Of a DNA stretch of 62,041 bases, positions 1 to 10,052 are shown piece by piece. The notes under the pieces are model-generated. The model was not told the DNA's origin, ran no database searches, and saw nothing but the letters and a program-made list of their open reading frames with translations. Numbering within the stretch: position 1 is the first letter of the stretch; every line of letters starts with the position of its first letter. Source of the stretch: Prorocentrum cordatum (Eukaryota; Sar; Dinophyceae; Prorocentrales; Prorocentraceae); the NCBI GenBank assembly GCA_963575745.1, contig CAUYUJ010017923.1, positions 158,168 to 220,208 on the forward strand. The letters are read 5' to 3'. The position numbers and the translations under genes were made by a program.

Positions 1-738
1 TGGCCCTTCTTCTTTTTTGTCCTGACTGCCGCACGACAAGGCTCAAGGAAGGGCTTCCGAAACGGCATGCCACGCTGCGTGGCCCAGTCGGTGAGCTCTT
101 GATCCTCCAAACGAAGATAGATATACTTGCGCAACGTGCTGGGCGCCGATCGGCGCATATCAAACAGTTCACCAGTGTGAATGCGAATGGTATGCCAGCT
201 AGGCCAGGACCAGCCCAGCCGCTGCAGCGTAAGATTACAAGCAGACGCAGGCCCTCGAACTTGGCTCCAGGGGCGATCTAGCGGTTGACTCCGTCTAGTC
301 GCTTCGCGAGACACTTCCCTGCGCCAGGCCCTGGCCATATGTACCTGATGCACACCATTCCAGGCCTGCGAGGCCCACATGCAAATCGGCTTCTGCGAAC
401 CCTCGACCACAGGATCAACTTGATGCGTCCAGAGTCGGAGGACTCTGTCTCGACCAACCGCACTACCGCCAAGGCTGCCCGAGACCATGACCCGCATTCT
501 GTTCAGGGAAACAGGCGAGACTCCTAAACAGCTAGACCCGTAGGTCACGGACGGGATCACACCTTGGCGGACAACCCTGGCGAGGCGGGCCCCTTGCTTC
601 GAGAGGGCTTTTAATTTAGACTTGCGCTGGCATGCATATTTAAATCGCTTCTGCATTTTCTTCCTTTTGCGAACCACGGCGCCTCCAGCGCTATCCACTC
701 CCAGCTGGGAACTGGTGTTGGTGATGGCAAGACCGGAG
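1..738 (-). pseudogene. Non-LTR retrotransposon RT thumb/connection fragment (element F), 5'-truncated, runs off the left edge
   Basis: The minus strand is open without a stop from about 738 to base 1 (about 240 codons). It begins with ITNTSSQLGVDSAGG, followed by a strongly basic run (KRKKMQKRFKYACQRK), then VIPSVTYGSSCLGV and a later Trp-rich stretch (LQRLGWSWPSWHTIRIHTG). This order, LGVD then a basic helix then a 'VxPxxxYG' segment, is what follows the RT palm in the dinoflagellate APE-type non-LTR elements, and element D has an equivalent region. No RT catalytic motif is present because the copy is 5'-truncated at the (CTC)n tract (GGA on plus, 731-768); its frame runs out of the repeat as Ser codons. 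Zinc knuckle and RNase H would lie beyond base 1. The truncation argues for a dead copy. The assignment is inferred from motif order; no catalytic residue is visible. Confidence 0.6.
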
Positions 739-768
739 GAGGAGGAGGAGGAGGAGGAGGAGGAGGGG
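731..768. repeat. (GGA)n tract
   Basis: Perfect GGA/GAG trinucleotide run. On the minus strand it reads CTC and joins directly to the 5'-truncated end of retroelement fragment F. Bases 769-1055 beyond it hold no gene that I recognise. Confidence 0.95.
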
Positions 769-1055
769 GAGAGACTGATTTCTTTCCGAGGGGGTGGACG
801 AGTAGAGTGGGGTCTGGAGGGGCCGCTCGAGGGACATCAGACTGTATGTGTTGCTCGTGTGAGGGCCCCAAAGTGTCTGCGGGCCCCCGCATTCACCACT
901 GATCGGCAGCTTGGAGGCCCCAGAGCGGCCGCAGGCTGGAGGAGGAAAAAGAGGAAGATGATGAGGGGGGGGGGCTCCGAAATGCCTGCAGCTATCTCCC
1001 GTCACCCCTGTCGGGTGGAGTGGAGGTTGGAGCCCGGGATGAAGGAGAAGAGGAG

Positions 1056-1860
1056 GGGGAAGAGGGCGGAAGGAGGAGAACGGAAAGAAGAGCGGGGAGG
1101 GCGCAGAAACAGTCAAGGGTGTCTGTGGTGGTGTAGAGGTCCCCGTTGGGGGGAGGGAGAAGAAAAGAGGAGGAGGAGGAGGAGGAGGAGGAGGAGGAGA
1201 GAGGAGGAGGCGGAGGAGGAGGAGGAGGAGGAGGAGAGATGAAAGCGGGAGGAGGAGAAGGAGGAGGAGGAGGGGGAGGAGGGAGGAGGAGGAGGAGGAG
1301 GAGGAGGAGGAGGAGGAGGAGGAGGGAGGAGGAGGAGGGGAAGGAGAAAGAGGGGCAGGGAAGGAGGGGAGGAGGAGGAGGAGAGGAGGGGGAGGAGGAG
1401 GAGGGAGGAGGGGGAGGAGAAAGAGGGGGAGGCGGAGAAGGGGGGAGGAGGAGGAGGAGGAGGAGGAGGAGGAGGAGGAGGAGAAGGAGGAGGGAGGAGG
1501 AGGGGAGGAGGAGGAAGGAGATGAGGAGGGAGGAGAGGAGGTGGAGACTGTTTTTCCTGAGGGGTGGGACGAGTAGCCATCTGGGAGGGGGAAGAGGGGC
1601 GGAAGGAGGGGGGAAGAGGGCGGAAGGAGGAGAACGGAAAGAAGAGCGGGGAGGGCGCAGAAACAGTCAAGGGTGTCTGTGGTGGTGTAGAGGTCCCCGT
1701 TGGGGGGAGGGAGAAGAAAAGAGGAGGAGGAGGAGGAGGAGGAGGAGGAGGAGGAGGAGGAGGAGGAGGAGAGATGAAAGCGGTAGGAGGAGGAGGAGGA
1801 GGAGGAGGAGGAGGAGGAAAAGGAGGAGGGGGAGGAGGTGGGAAGAGAAAAGTGAGAGGA
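1056..1860. repeat. Interrupted (GGA)n region with a 554-bp-spaced direct duplication
   Basis: Bases about 1056-1172 recur almost exactly at about 1610-1726 (offset 554), including the single-copy segment with GAACGGAAAGAAGAGCGGGG and the following (GGA)n. 'GAGATGAAAGCGG' then recurs after each GGA run (near 1236 and 1772). The unit therefore contains unique sequence plus microsatellite, and the two copies differ mainly in microsatellite length. All long open frames here are Glu/Gly/Arg or Pro/Ser/Leu runs caused by the repeat. Confidence 0.9.
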
Positions 1861-2774
1861 GCGGGGAGGTCCTAGAAGCAGTGAATAGTACCCCTGCTGG
1901 TGCGAGGGCCCCGAGGTTATGTGCCCCCCCGATTTGTTGGGGGCTCTCGTGGGATTAACTCGGGCTCCTTCTGAGCCACCTCGGCGTCCTCAGCGGCCTC
2001 AGGGAACCGCTTTTGTTCGGGAGATTGTTGGGGAAACCTACAGGTACCGATAACGCTACTCCCCGGACCTCTTGGGGCGCTTTCTCACCAAGATTTCGAG
2101 GCGAATCCACCGGTGGCGGCGAGGGCCTCCGAGGAGGCTCAAAAGGGGGAAAACGAGAGAAGGGTGGCAGCATCACACTCTGGATTTCACAAGACAGGGG
2201 GTGGTCTGATTCGGGGAATCGAGGGGGTCTGATTTGAGCTGTCTTGGAGGGCCCCAGTGGGGTCTGCGCAAGAGGCCGCCCTGTCATGGCTGGTCTCGGA
2301 GGGGGGGGGTCAAAAACTGCTCGTCTGGGAAGACTGTGACCCCCTCCCCCTGGTTACGAAATGCTGACTACTTGTTCCTCCTCCGAGCTGGGGGTGTGGG
2401 TCGCGTGTTGGGACGACCTGGGGTCGTGAGGGAGCGATCTGGGGACGTCTCGGGGGACTGGCGGAGCGGGCCTGTGGCTGCTTGGGGGCCGCCTTGGAGG
2501 CGAGTCGAGTGCGCGTCGGGCTATGCTGTGGTCCTTCGGAACATTCGTTGGGACGCACAGGGGCATAGTAGTACTAGGTGTTCTCTTCGGAGGCGCCCGT
2601 CCGCGCCCAACATGCGGTATAACCATTTTGCGGCAGATCGTTACCCGAGCGGTATGTCCAAACAGCGCCCGCCACGTAACTCAAACTATATGATTTCTCG
2701 GCGCGCGCGTCGCCCCTTGGGGGGGGGGGGGGGCGACGCACACATAGTATTAGGTATTAGTATGCCAGTAGGAA
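1861..2774. other. Intergenic GC-rich DNA, no gene recognised
   Basis: No conserved protein segment was found on either strand. A poly-G run lies at 2719-2732. The short open frames are expected for GC-rich sequence. Confidence 0.5.
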
Positions 2775-2838
2775 GAGGAGGAGGAGGAAGAGGAGGAGGA
2801 GGAGGAGGGGGAAGAGGAGGAGGGGGAGGAGGAGGAGT
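2775..2838. repeat. (GGA)n tract at the 3' end of element A
   Basis: GGA/GAG run on plus, so CTC in the sense of the minus-strand element A. Element sequence (sense ...GGTTGATGTCAAA) changes abruptly to CTC here, which marks a 3' junction. Confidence 0.9.
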
Positions 2839-2841
2839 TTG

Positions 2842-3664
2842 ACATCAACCGTGGCAAATGCAGGCGACGGCCGCGGTCGGGCGTCGCCTCCTGCTCACTG
2901 GACTGGAGGAAGGCAGTCCAGCGAGCAGTGGCAGATAAAGGAGGAGGGCAGGCGCGAAAGCCACCGGGCGATTCCCCCATGGGGAGGATCCCCTGTGGCT
3001 GACCGCCCGCCCCCGAAGCCCAAGACCAGAATATAAGTGAGGCCAAGACTAGAGACGCAGCGCAAGCCACAGCATGGACTGCATCTCCGATGTTAGTCTG
3101 AGTCATCAGACGGCGGCGCGGGGGTCGCAGCTCGGGGTGTCTCGTCCTCTTGGAGGGTGAGTGCCCCCCTGTCGCGGACAATCCCAGCCGACCTCGGCCT
3201 GGCATGTGAGTGCGGGGGCCATGGCGGCTCGCCCGTCTTGGGCGTGCCAAACAGTATTTGGGCAGCTTCCTCTTCTGCGCCAAAATGGTCCAGAGGATGG
3301 GGCCTGGGCTCAGCAGCAGTGTTAGTGGAAGATGACGACACGTACGACGGGCCGACGGCTCGATTAGGCTGCTGGCCCTGGCCCTGGCCCTTTCTCACAA
3401 GGGGGCCCACTCTTTGGCTCCTCTGTATCAGGGGGGCCAGGCTGCCCACCTGCAGCACGCAACAAGCGCCGCGCAACCTTGGCAGTGCGCAGCTCCTTCT
3501 CGTATTCAGTCAGGCGACGGGGAAGGTCCGCAGGCAGGTCGCCGCCTGGACCGTACCAGGGCCCCACATGCACAGCAACGCCTGGGCTTTTGGGGCCCCT
3601 GCCTTCCCCGACAGCTTTTCAGGAGCCCTTGGCACCTGCACTCTGTGGCCGGGGAAATAAAACT
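2842..3664 (-). other. Element A 3' portion after the RT deletion
   Basis: The minus strand has a short charged helix-like segment (RRLTEYEKELRTAKVARRLL near 3520-3460), then an acidic/Pro-rich stretch ending at 3093 (APPSDDSD), then apparent 3' UTR to the CTC junction. No RNase H or zinc knuckle is recognisable. The helix may be the remains of the ORF2 C-terminal region, but that is a guess. Confidence 0.35.
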
Positions 3665-4469
3665 AGTGGCAGCGCTGAAGGAAGGTCGAGAGATTGACAA
3701 GCTCAAAACACTTGCAAAGGTCCCATAACAGCGTGCAGCTGGCTTCTTTCTTGGACACAGCTCATTCAGCGCGTGAAGATTGCCTCCGAACCACGTCGGT
3801 GGCAGACGAAAACGGGAAGCCCGCGAAATAACTCCGCTGGATATCACTTCCCCATTGGACGGCAAACCTCCGTCGGCATCGCCCCCAGAGGCGATGGGGA
3901 CTGCAGAATAGGCCGATCGGCCAAAAGCCGCCGGAAGGTCCTCTAAGCAGGGAAAGGACCACCAGGGAAACCTGCCCAAAGTAAAACCCAAAAGCGTCCA
4001 TGTCCGAAAACACGGCCCCCAGGACATGAAGGGCCCCGTCCGACAGAGAGGCATAATGCTTCATGTGAAAGCCATCAACAGCCGTGGCAGACCTAGGCGA
4101 GTAACGCCTGGAAGCAGAGCGCAGCTCATCGGCGGCGAGCCTGGGGAGGAAATCCACAAACTGAGACCCGGGGATCAACTGGGGCGGAGTGTTCGAGGCT
4201 CCCCACCACTTACTGAATTTAGGAGCCTCGGCCGCAGGCAAGGCCAGGGGGCCAGATGTCACGGCTCCATCCTGACTTGGAATAGTGGTGGTGGGGGGGT
4301 CGATGGTTGGCTGCCTCGCGCATGCTGGCGCGCCCTCCGCGCCCCCTTTGGAGCAGCCATTCCCTCCACTCGGCAAGTGCCTGCGACTCGGCCTTGACGG
4401 CGAAGGTCGCCAGATGCTCGTCCAAGTCGGTAAGTATGGCTTCCCCAGCCCAAAGACCGAGCAAAGCAT
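3665..4469 (-). pseudogene. Element A reverse transcriptase fragment (fingers to motif A)
   Basis: One frame (to 3762) contains SATAVDGFHMKHYASLSDGA, GPSGGFWPIGLF and HRLWGRCRRRFAVQW, then SYFAGFPFSSATDVV and SSRAE. These correspond to RT motifs 0-2 of dinoflagellate non-LTR elements. A frameshift follows, and the next frame gives SKKEASCTLLWDLCKCFELV, RT motif A with its catalytic Asp, ending at a TAG soon after (near 3668). No motif B or YxDD-type motif C follows, and the next recognisable sequence is the Pro-rich tail, so the palm and thumb are deleted. The gene is broken by at least one frameshift plus an internal deletion. Confidence 0.7.
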
Positions 4470-5039
4470 GCCGGCCTAAAAACTGCTGCGCCCCCAAAAG
4501 ACAATCAGCGTGGGAATCCAGCCCTTACTTCAGAACAGCTGGCGGGGAAAAAAGCAGCCTCCGCACCTCCTGCGCCTGTGCGGTCCTGCGCCAATCGCGT
4601 CGAGCTGAAGGAGAGGCCTAAATTTGCCGACACAACACTTAAGGGAGAAGAGCTGGGGTTGTGTGCGGGGGGCCTGCCTATCTTGGCCCAGGATATTAAC
4701 CCACCTCTGCTGAGGCAGTTTCCCACTGCTTCCCCAGCGCGGGAGGGTGGTTTGACGAGTCCCCGATAGCTCCTTCTCGGCCAAGTCGGCCCAATGCTTA
4801 TGGGGGGCGTCGAGCGTGCACTGCACAGCACGAGCGTCGCCTCTTCGACGAGCTTCGAGGACGCGGTCAGCATCAGCTTGCACCGCTGCCCACGCAGGCG
4901 GCGGCGGCGCGGGGCCGATCGGCATCTCCGTCGGCAGTGGTGGCGGCTGACAAAGAACAAGACCACGGAGACGCCCAATGCATGCGCGAAACCGGAGCTG
5001 CACTGGTAGGTGGGCGGCGACTTTCGATGCATGAATCAC

Positions 5040-5658
5040 CTCGGCCAGGGACATGCCTTTAGCGAGCCCCGAGGAGACGACGAGGTAATCGAGCATGCTG
5101 GTACCGCGCGCGCCGATCACGCTGCTGGGAACGACGACCTGAGCACGCAAACGATTAACAACACCTGATGCAGCAAGCACGTCAGGGCCCACATTAAAAG
5201 TCAGCACCAATAGTAGTGGGTCGAGCAACCTGCGCCACAACCGTGCCGATGAGGGCACGGGGCTCCGCGTTGGCCTCTGACAACCCTTCACGCGTGCGTA
5301 GGTAGGTTCTGCGCGCAAACACAGGGCCCCCCACCTGGAGCATGCGCGATAGCGCCAATAGAACGGCGCGCGTCAATGATGCGCCCTCCTGGGGGGCACG
5401 ACAGCCGAGAGAACTTCGGACCAAGATCCCGACGCCAGAAGACGTGCCATGACCGATTCCAGGAGCTGCGGGCCCAAGAATAGCTTTCCACCCATGCCGA
5501 TGGACCCAGCCTATAGCTTCTTCCAGGTCAGGCTTCAACAGGCTGTGCTCCTGGACGAGAAGGATGTGCGCTTCGCACTTTGGCAGCCAATCCTTACGAC
5601 CTCCACCCGAGTCCGAGTGCCATGAAGTAACGTTGGCAGTCAGAACTATGAGTTCCAC
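5040..5658 (-). pseudogene. Element A APE-like endonuclease domain, frameshifted at the GDFN motif
   Basis: The N-terminal part reads VLTANVTSWHS, then LLVQEHSLL (catalytic Glu motif), then GVGILVRS, matching the beginning of retrotransposon AP-endonuclease domains that nick the target DNA. In the first frame the protein stops right after IGADF (stop near 5194). The next frame carries on with NVGPDVLAASG, then TSMLDYLVVSSGL and ASKVAAHLPVQLRF, the last being the terminal HxP-type motif. The break is in an A4 run on plus (5196-5199, T4 in sense): with one base fewer the two halves read through a GADFN motif. A single-base indel, or a sequencing error, has therefore split the domain exactly at its Asp/Asn catalytic motif. 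Confidence 0.7.
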
Positions 5659-7553
5659 TTGGGAATATCCTGGGTAAGGTTCTGTGGAGTGGAAATGGAG
5701 AAAAACAGCGAGGCTTGGGCTGACGCATCACCGCTGCCTGTCGCGCCTAGCTCAAAAGCGCTAGGTCCTCGGGGACCGAAGAAATCCAAGGGGGGCGGAC
5801 GGGCCCCATGGCCGTGGCCACTCTCGGCCTTAGCAGACTCGGAACCGGACGGGTTCCCCAGGGCAGACGCTGCTTTGGCCTGGGTGTGCTCAGTAGCCTG
5901 CGCCAGAAAATGGCCTGGGCAGGGTCCAGCCTGCTCCTCCACGAGAGAGCTTCCAGCTCTGTCGTGGGTGGTGTTCGCACCTAGCAGGCGCGGCGCCCTG
6001 AGTCCATAGATTACGAGCACGTCATCAGCAAAAGGTGGGGACTGCCACTCATGCGCCCCCTGGGCGCAGTTGGCCTGCTGGAGGCCAAGACCGAGAGGAA
6101 TAACCGTGCGCCCCCAAGGTAGCATCGGGCCAAACTGGCCTCCTGCTGGGGCGCTCAAGTGAGGGGCGCTGCTGCTGACGGGCACATGCGTGGGCGGATG
6201 CGCTTGCCGGGCCATGGCGCCACTCCTCCCCCCACCCCGCCAGGGGCAGAGGGGGGGGGGAAGGGCTTCTTCTGCCTTGGTCCGCACATCGGTTGCCGAG
6301 TAGAAGGCTCCACCTCCCGCTGTCGCCTGCGCTAGTGCCTCTGGCTTGTCGCCGCTGCCCGCTGATGTGGGCTCGGCAAGAGCTGGGCCACCAGCGCGGG
6401 CGCCTCCAGGTGCAGGAACGCGAGCTCCTCCTCTACCAGCGACCATGCCGTCGGTGCTTCGCCTCTTCTTGGCCGCAAAGCGAGTGAGGTGCTCTCGATG
6501 CGCATCGCGGGCTTGCTTGGCAGCAGCGACCAATGGCCCCAACAACTCCTTCGCCAGCTTGGACACACCCGCGCTGAGGTCATCCTTCCGCTTGGCGATC
6601 TCGTCGCGGTCATCCTGGCCTAGCTCCTCGTCGCCCTCAAAGAAAGAGACCTCATCGATGGTGAGCACCGTGGCGAGATCGAAGGACTCGTTGCACATGT
6701 CCTCGAGCTTGAGTTTGGCTGGACCAGCGCCTGGACCTTGGCCGACGGCAGCCTGCTGCTTCAACTCCGAGACAAGGGACTTGTACGCTGTGTCAGCCTG
6801 TTCGGTTTCGGCTCGCATGTCACGCGCTGTGCTCTCAAGCTGTATGCCATCCTTCCGCAGCGCCAACAGCTTGTCGACATCCTTGTTCAGAGCCTGCTCC
6901 AGCCGCGAGACGACTGCAAACTGCTGCTGGACTCGCCGATGCAGTGGAGTGGGTCGCGTGGGTGCTTCTTGAGCATGAAGTCTCTTGACTTCGGACTCGT
7001 ACTTGGCAGCAGTGACCAGATCTCCCCTTCCGAGCCAGTTCAGCCAACTGCTTAGCGTCAGTGGCCGTGAGCTGACCCTGGGCACCGGCTGGGCGGGGAG
7101 CTGCCTTGGGGACCCCTGGGCCACCGTGGGTGCCGCCACCACCCGGTTGGACTGCAGCACCTTGTCCAAGTGGGGTGGCGTGCTGCCCGTGGGGTTGCTG
7201 CGAGTGGATGATCCAGGGCGGCGGCGGGCTGAAGACCCCAGGCGGGACTTGGGCCCAAGCACCAATGGCTGGAGGATTCCCGTCAGCGGCCGAACAGCAG
7301 CCAGCCGGGCGCCACAGTGCTTGCAATACCGAGACGACTTCTGGTTCGTCACGCAGCCACAGGTGATGCACTTGATCTTCGAGTAGCCGTCGCTGCCTGA
7401 TTTAGTGGCATCGTGCCACCGTGAGGTATATGAATATGCGCCTGGAAGGTGCCAAGGAGGTGATACACGGGTTCGACCTTCACGACCAAAACCTTGTCTT
7501 CGCTCCTGTCCCTTGCCACCGCCATGAAACTGAGTGGGAAACTTGGGTGTCAT
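5646..7553 (-). CDS. Retrotransposon A ORF1 protein (zinc ribbon + coiled coil), 635 aa
   Basis: The frame is intact from ATG at 7553 to TAG at 5646. Residues 62-80 form a C-x2-C-x11-C-x2-C zinc ribbon (C62, C65, C77, C80) with a basic surrounding. Residues about 206-267 are heptad-like and rich in Leu/Lys/Glu, consistent with a coiled coil. The rest is low-complexity Pro/Ala/Gly. Non-LTR ORF1 products are RNA-binding chaperones that form the RNP, and that role is inferred from position and architecture. The stop lies inside the start of the endonuclease frame (that frame is open past 5658), so ORF1 and ORF2 overlap by at least 13 nt. The endonuclease frame has GTG rather than ATG at that point, so ORF2 may need reinitiation or frameshifting. 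I cannot assign it to a named family. Confidence 0.65.
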   Translation of the reverse strand: MTPKFPTQFHGGGKGQERRQGFGREGRTRVSPPWHLPGAYSYTSRWHDATKSGSDGYSKIKCITCGCVTNQKSSRYCKHCGARLAAVRPLTGILQPLVLGPKSRLGSSARRRPGSSTRSNPTGSTPPHLDKVLQSNRVVAAPTVAQGSPRQLPAQPVPRVSSRPLTLSSWLNWLGRGDLVTAAKYESEVKRLHAQEAPTRPTPLHRRVQQQFAVVSRLEQALNKDVDKLLALRKDGIQLESTARDMRAETEQADTAYKSLVSELKQQAAVGQGPGAGPAKLKLEDMCNESFDLATVLTIDEVSFFEGDEELGQDDRDEIAKRKDDLSAGVSKLAKELLGPLVAAAKQARDAHREHLTRFAAKKRRSTDGMVAGRGGARVPAPGGARAGGPALAEPTSAGSGDKPEALAQATAGGGAFYSATDVRTKAEEALPPPLCPWRGGGRSGAMARQAHPPTHVPVSSSAPHLSAPAGGQFGPMLPWGRTVIPLGLGLQQANCAQGAHEWQSPPFADDVLVIYGLRAPRLLGANTTHDRAGSSLVEEQAGPCPGHFLAQATEHTQAKAASALGNPSGSESAKAESGHGHGARPPPLDFFGPRGPSAFELGATGSGDASAQASLFFSISTPQNLTQDIPKWNS

Positions 7554-7644
7554 ACGCCCGCAATCACTGAAAGAAACCTACACCGAACCAAAGGCCCGTT
7601 GACGCAGTGCCGCTCAACAAGCACAGAACCTTGTGCCAGAACGG

Positions 7645-7825
7645 CTGGGGAGGAGGAGGAGGAGGAGGAGAATGAGGAGAGGGAGGAGGGAGGAGGAGGA
7701 GGAGGAGGAGGAGGAGGAGGAGGAGGAGGAGGAGGAAGAGGAGGAGGAGGAGGAGGAGGAGGAGGAGGAGGAGGAGGAGGAGGAGGAGGAGGAGGAGGAG
7801 GAGGAGGGAGGAGGAGGATGAGAGG
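7645..7825. repeat. (GGA)n tract at the 5' end of element A
   Basis: About 180 bp of nearly pure GGA/GAG on plus (CTC in the sense of element A). It also lies directly downstream, in the minus-strand sense, of the PPR exon at 8110-8216. Confidence 0.95.
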
Positions 7826-7895
7826 AGGTGGGAGACGCGGGGCGCTGTCTCCTCCAAACGAGGACCCAACACCACAGGATGGTTGAGAAAAACCA
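7826..7895 (-). repeat. PPR-associated dispersed repeat, copy 1
   Basis: On plus, GAGACGCGGGGCGCTG... AAACGAGGACCCAACACCAC... GGTTGAGAAAAACCAT. A diverged copy occurs at 26843-26910. Both copies lie between a purine-rich tract and a minus-strand PPR exon. Confidence 0.7.
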
Positions 7896-8109
7896 TATGC
7901 GTTTTGGCTGTGCTGGCCTCCTGGGGTCCTTCGCGAATGGTCGGCGGGCCTCTGGAGCCGTCCTGGGCCCCAGGCCAGCCAGTAGCTGCTGGAGTGGCCG
8001 TCAGGGCAGCTGGCGGCCGCTGAAGCGAGTTCTGGAGCGGGTCTGGGGCTTGGTACCAACGCCACTGGTCCCCCTGTTTGGGACGCGTTCCGACCAGAAT
8101 TGTAATGCA

Positions 8110-8216
8110 GATAACGTCGGGCTCCAGCTTTGCCTCCCGCATCTCACTCAGCAGCGCCAGCGCCCGCTGCCACTGCTCGCCCTTCTCACAGGCGCTGATC
8201 CCAGCGTTGTAGCTGA
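8110..8216 (-). CDS. PPR exon, one 35-aa repeat (PPR-1)
   Basis: The minus strand encodes exactly one pentatricopeptide repeat of 35 residues (105 nt, 8214-8110), from SYNAGISACEKGEQWQ through RALALLSEMREAKLEPDVI. PPR proteins bind organellar RNA, usually in plastids or mitochondria, through arrays of such repeats. The match stops abruptly after the 'VI' codons. Upstream in sense is CAGCCCTAG then TCAGCTACAACG, consistent with an AG 3' splice site. It is probably an internal exon of the same minus-strand gene as the units at 10050-9946 and 11233-10919, although the sequence following 'VI' shows no clear GT donor. It could instead be an isolated duplicate of an exon. Confidence 0.65.
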
Positions 8217-9105
8217 CTAGGGCTGGCCCGTGGACTACCGTCCACGAATGTCAGAGGATTGAGCGTGCACTCGTTTCTGCTTATTGCTTCAGGGTGCGCT
8301 GTTTGCTTGGAAGTGTGGAGGAGTTGGAGGAGGCGACGTCAGCGTGGAGAAAACCGGGCTCCACACCGAGCCGCATCGCCGACGCATCGGCGAGGCGGCG
8401 CGACCCTCGGACCCATCCACTCGGACCCGATGTGCGACGAGCGAAGAACACACACACACACTCACACCAATAGGGGAAATGGGGGGGGGCTACGGGTGCA
8501 TGCGTCGGACGGGAGTCCCCGCCCGATGGGGAAGCCTCCCGCGGGGTCCGACCAACCCGCTCCCACACCCTTAGCCAATCCTCCTCTCTCCGACCACCCC
8601 CATATATGGGTACGGGTGTGCGCTGTTCGTTCGTTCGTGTGTCGGCGGCGAGCCCAGGGGGAAGTGAGAAGGGGTGGGCCTTTTCAGAAGGCTCGGATGT
8701 CCCCCGGCCACCTGAGAAGAGTTTTCTGAGCCTTCCCCGAAGACGTAGGAAACCTCTCACAGGCGCGAGGGCTTCTGAGAAGTCCTGCCACCTTCTGGGA
8801 AGGCCTCCTCCTTCTCACTTCCGCCCCTCGCTCGCCGCCGAACTTCTGATACCCTGAGATCTGGGCGTGGTCGCCCGGGATCGGGCCCCGGGACACTCGC
8901 AGATCGATCCAGCTCGAAACGTGCCCCAGAAAGATGGGGTCTAGGGTTCCAGTGGCGACTTTTCGCGATGTCGCAACTTGTTCGCAATGTCGGATCTGAG
9001 GGCACGCAGGCTGCCTGGTATGCAACATACGGTCGGGAATTTGTGCTTAGCGTGTCGCGGCGGCGGCCCCAGCGACACGCTGTGCCCTGCCAGTGTGCTG
9101 GTGTT
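8217..9105. other. No gene recognised
   Basis: It holds a short (CA)n at about 8449-8466 and GC-rich unique sequence. No coding segment is supported on either strand. Confidence 0.5.
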
Positions 9106-9248
9106 AGGTCGGGCATGTCCTCCTGCAGGCGGATTTTGGACGGACATAGAAAACAGTCGGAAAAAACTCAAAACAGTCGAAAGATCGTCCCCAGAGCATT
9201 TTCGGACTATTTTTCAATATTCCTCCTGCAGGGGGACGTCCCCAACTT
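9106..9248. mobile_element. MITE-like inverted-repeat element, copy 1
   Basis: A 143-bp unit. The left end AGGTCGGGCATGTCCTCCTG is partly the inverse of the right end (CAGGGGGACGTCCCCAACTT). The interior carries AACAGTCGGAAAA and CAAAACAGTCGAAA. A second copy with better preserved ends is at 57858-58012 in the same orientation. There is no coding capacity, so it would be non-autonomous. No convincing target-site duplication is visible. Confidence 0.6.
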
Positions 9249-9349
9249 AACGCTAGTGGAGAGCGTGTCGCGCCGCTTGGCGGGGCGGGAGGCCCGGAAA
9301 GCCTCGGGTCGTGGGCGCCTGGGGCCCTGGTTAGCGTGTCGCGCCGAAG

Positions 9350-9720
9350 GGTGGAGGAATGAGGAGGGGGAAGGGGGAGGAGGAGGGAGGAGCTGGAGGA
9401 GGAGGAGGAGGAGGGAGGAGGAGGAGGGAGGAGGAGGAGGAGGGAGGGGGAGGAGGAGGAGGAGGGGGGTTAGGAGGAGGAGGAGGAGGAGGAGGAGGAG
9501 GAGGAGGAGGAGGAGGAGGAGGAGGAGGAGGAAGAGGACGCCTGGGGCCTTGGTCAGCGTGCCGCGTCGTGGGGTGGTGGGCCAGAGCCGGCGGAGCGAC
9601 CTGCTGGGCCGAGGTTCCTGACTAGGGGATGGACAGAACCCCCCTTTACTAAAGCGTGCCTCCTCCTCCTCCTCTTCCTCCTCCTCCTCCTGCTCCTCCC
9701 CCTCTCGCCCTCCCCTCCTC
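9350..9720. repeat. (GGA)n tract (9358-9535) followed by an inverted CTC tract (9658-9718)
   Basis: Two trinucleotide tracts of opposite polarity are separated by about 120 bp of GC-rich sequence. GCGTGTCGCGCC/GCGTGCCGCGTC-type motifs recur beside the GGA tract (9265, 9335, 9557). Confidence 0.85.
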
Positions 9721-9945
9721 GTGTCGCCTACGGCCCATGGGAAACCGTCCACCGCCCCCTCGCGTCCTCCGCTTTTTTCCCCTCTTTGCATGGAGGGGAG
9801 GTTAAATGAAAACGACCTCGGGCCCAAACCTGGCGGGAGCAAGCCTAGAAAACGACGGCCGAGGCGCCCCCTCGAGAACCGAACACGCACAATTCACCAA
9901 TCGACGTGTCAGGGTGAGGGTTCTGTCAACCCCCGGCTGAACGTA

Positions 9946-10052
9946 GATAACGTCGGGGTCCACCTTCGCCTCCGACATCTCTCTCAGCAGCGCCAGAGCC
10001 CGCTGCCACTGGTCGCCCTTCTCGCACGCGCTGATCCCAGCATTGTAGCTGA
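9946..10052 (-). CDS. PPR exon, one 35-aa repeat (PPR-2)
   Basis: The minus strand encodes one complete repeat (10050-9946), SYNAGISACEKGDQWQ then RALALLREMSEAKVDPDVI. It is preceded in sense by CTAATGCAG then TC, a good 3' splice-site context, and similarity ends after the GTTATC 'VI' codons, exactly as in the units at 8110 and 10919. Its likely role is organellar RNA binding as part of a longer array. With its neighbours it would form a minus-strand gene reading 11233 to 8110 with introns of about 0.87 and 1.73 kb, the second containing GGA repeats and the MITE. The introns are inferred; no transcript evidence is available. Confidence 0.65.

Larger units (their letters stand above)
2839..7645 (-). 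mobile_element. Non-LTR retrotransposon A (ORF1 + APE + truncated RT)
   Basis: On the minus strand the order is (CTC)n at 7825-7645, about 90 bp leader, ORF1 (7553-5646), apurinic-type endonuclease domain (5658 to about 5040), RT fingers and motif A (about 4469-3670), a proline-rich tail, then (CTC)n again at 2838-2775. It is an APE-type non-LTR retroelement bracketed by the same trinucleotide in the same polarity. The endonuclease has a frameshift, and the RT palm after motif A is missing, so this copy cannot transpose by itself. ORF1 is still fully open. Confidence 0.8.

Noticed and set aside
622-1958. Glu/Arg/Gly-rich plus-strand frames
   Set aside because: Translation of (GGA)n; on the opposite strand the left part overlaps the real RT fragment.
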